Assembly: GCA_002433025.1 (NCBI GenBank)
Contig: DJGZ01000003.1
Location: forward strand, 1 to 5,572
Reading direction: 5' to 3'
DNA: 5,572 nt
Source of the DNA: Bacteroidales bacterium UBA5833
GTDB taxonomy: Bacteria > Bacteroidota > Bacteroidia > Bacteroidales > Lentimicrobiaceae
Shown here: positions 4,842 through 5,572 of the stretch, piece by piece
How positions within the stretch are numbered: the stretch's first letter is position 1
Layout: each line of letters begins with the position of its first letter
Notes under the pieces: model-generated
The model's input: the letters and a program-made list of their open reading frames with translations, nothing else
Databases searched by the model: none
What the model was told of the DNA's origin: nothing
Position numbers and translations under genes: made by a program

Positions 4842-5572
4842 TTAATCAACCTCCTTAACAAGACGGATGCCCAATGCATCAGCCCGCATATCAGGTATAA
4901 TAGACTTGCGCCTGGCGCTCCGGCACTGACCTGCATCGTTAATAAATCCACCACCTCTAGCCAGCCGGTATTCACTTGAATCAGGGCCCACCGGATCTGT
5001 TTGTTCATCAGCCGGGTAACCATCATACCAGTCACTGACCCATTCCCAAACATTGCCGTGCATATCATACAACCCCCAGGCATTGGGAGCATAGCTGCCT
5101 ACCGCTGTTGTCCTATCCTTTTTAGAGCCCTTCCTGCAATCATGATAAGGCTGCTCTCCGTCAAAGTTAGCCTGAGAAGTGGCAAGGCATGTTCCTGTAG
5201 CAAACGGGGTGGCTGTGCCGGCCCTGCATGCATACTCCCACTCGGCCTCGGTAGGCAGGCGGCAATCCAACCAACCGGCAAAGGCCAATGCGTCCTCATA
5301 GCTAACATTTACTACCGGATGGCTTTTCTTTCCCGGGCTATTATCATAAGGCTTTTCTCTGCCAGTTGCTATGCAGAAAGCATCATATTGTTCAATAGTT
5401 ATCTCATATTTACTCATCATAAATGCACTCAGTGTAACATTATGTTGTGATTCATCTAAATGCCTTCCTGCTTCCTTGTAAGGGCTGCCCATGATAAACG
5501 TTCCCGCAGGTATATATAACCATTCGATTTCAGGCTTGCTACCCTGCATGCCGGGTGAACCGGAAGCATCAT
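4842..5572 (-). CDS. SUMF1/FGE-fold domain protein, 5'-truncated by window edge
   Basis: This is the C-terminal part of a formylglycine-generating-enzyme-like (SUMF1, FGE-sulfatase) domain protein. Numbering from the Met at 5549, it has the family opening (IPAGTFIMGSP, residues 13-23), a Y-EIT-EQY-AF segment near 48-58, HPVVNVSYEDA at 77-87, the hallmark RLPTEAEWEYACRAGT at 97-112, GLYDMHGNVWEWVSDWY at 159-175 and a closing ARGGGF...CRSARR...GIRLV. True FGEs use a Cys-x4-Cys pair. Here the first position is Asn204 and only Cys209 remains, so sulfatase activation is unlikely. Relatives without the pair serve as binding, structural or other iron/oxidase-type domains. The frame is open upstream of Met5549 to the window edge (residues DASGSPG, a linker-like stretch) and there is no ribosome binding site before that Met, so the real start is probably outside. 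The missing N-terminus could carry another domain, for example a kinase. The stop is TAA at 4844-4842. Family is certain, function is not. Confidence 0.93.
   Translation of the reverse strand, partial: DASGSPGMQGSKPEIEWLYIPAGTFIMGSPYKEAGRHLDESQHNVTLSAFMMSKYEITIEQYDAFCIATGREKPYDNSPGKKSHPVVNVSYEDALAFAGWLDCRLPTEAEWEYACRAGTATPFATGTCLATSQANFDGEQPYHDCRKGSKKDRTTAVGSYAPNAWGLYDMHGNVWEWVSDWYDGYPADEQTDPVGPDSSEYRLARGGGFINDAGQCRSARRKSIIPDMRADALGIRLVKEVD

Noticed and set aside
5001..5450. Plus-strand open frame of 149 codons opposite the SUMF1-type gene
   Set aside because: The minus-strand frame carries every family hallmark; this one has no recognisable features.
4842..5549. Complete gene starting at the Met at 5549
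   Set aside because: The frame continues to the window edge, there is no ribosome binding site, and the Met sits in a linker-like stretch just before the domain.

Overview
The window is a run of five protein genes, all read on the minus strand (right to left). I see no RNA genes, CRISPR array or insertion sequence. The best guess for the source is a member of the Bacteroidota. The clues are moderate base composition, AT-rich leaders without Shine-Dalgarno sequences, a TTTG / TA-N2-TTT-type promoter candidate, and protein architectures (MORN repeats plus caspase fold, zinc ribbon plus FHA, SUMF1-type domain proteins) that are common there. This is inference from style, not from a marker gene.

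Layout in order of transcription: (1) 5572-4842, the C-terminal part of a SUMF1/FGE-fold protein whose reading frame is still open at the right edge. (2) 4841-4536, a 306-bp AT-rich gap with a 10-bp inverted repeat and a possible promoter. (3) 4535-3513, a membrane-anchored, very acidic protein with five exact 13-residue Asp/Gly repeats that look like calcium-binding loops. (4) 3493-2900, a zinc-ribbon plus FHA phosphothreonine-reader protein, 19 bp downstream. (5) 2809-1709, a PP2C-type Ser/Thr phosphatase tethered by a C-terminal membrane helix. (6) 1479-235, an exported protein with MORN repeats and a C14 caspase-like peptidase domain, with the His/Cys dyad and an EF-hand-like loop intact. 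(7) 234-1, with no convincing gene.

Read together, genes 3-5 look like one signalling unit: a phosphoprotein reader (FHA), an eraser (PP2C) and a membrane protein with a probable extracytoplasmic calcium-binding part. A caspase-like protease lies downstream as a candidate effector. The missing part is the Ser/Thr kinase. It may lie beyond the right edge, possibly fused to the truncated SUMF1-type domain, as in known kinase-SUMF1 fusions such as chlamydial Pkn1. The idea of a phosphorylation-controlled, calcium-responsive caspase system is an inference from gene order. The individual domain calls are much firmer.
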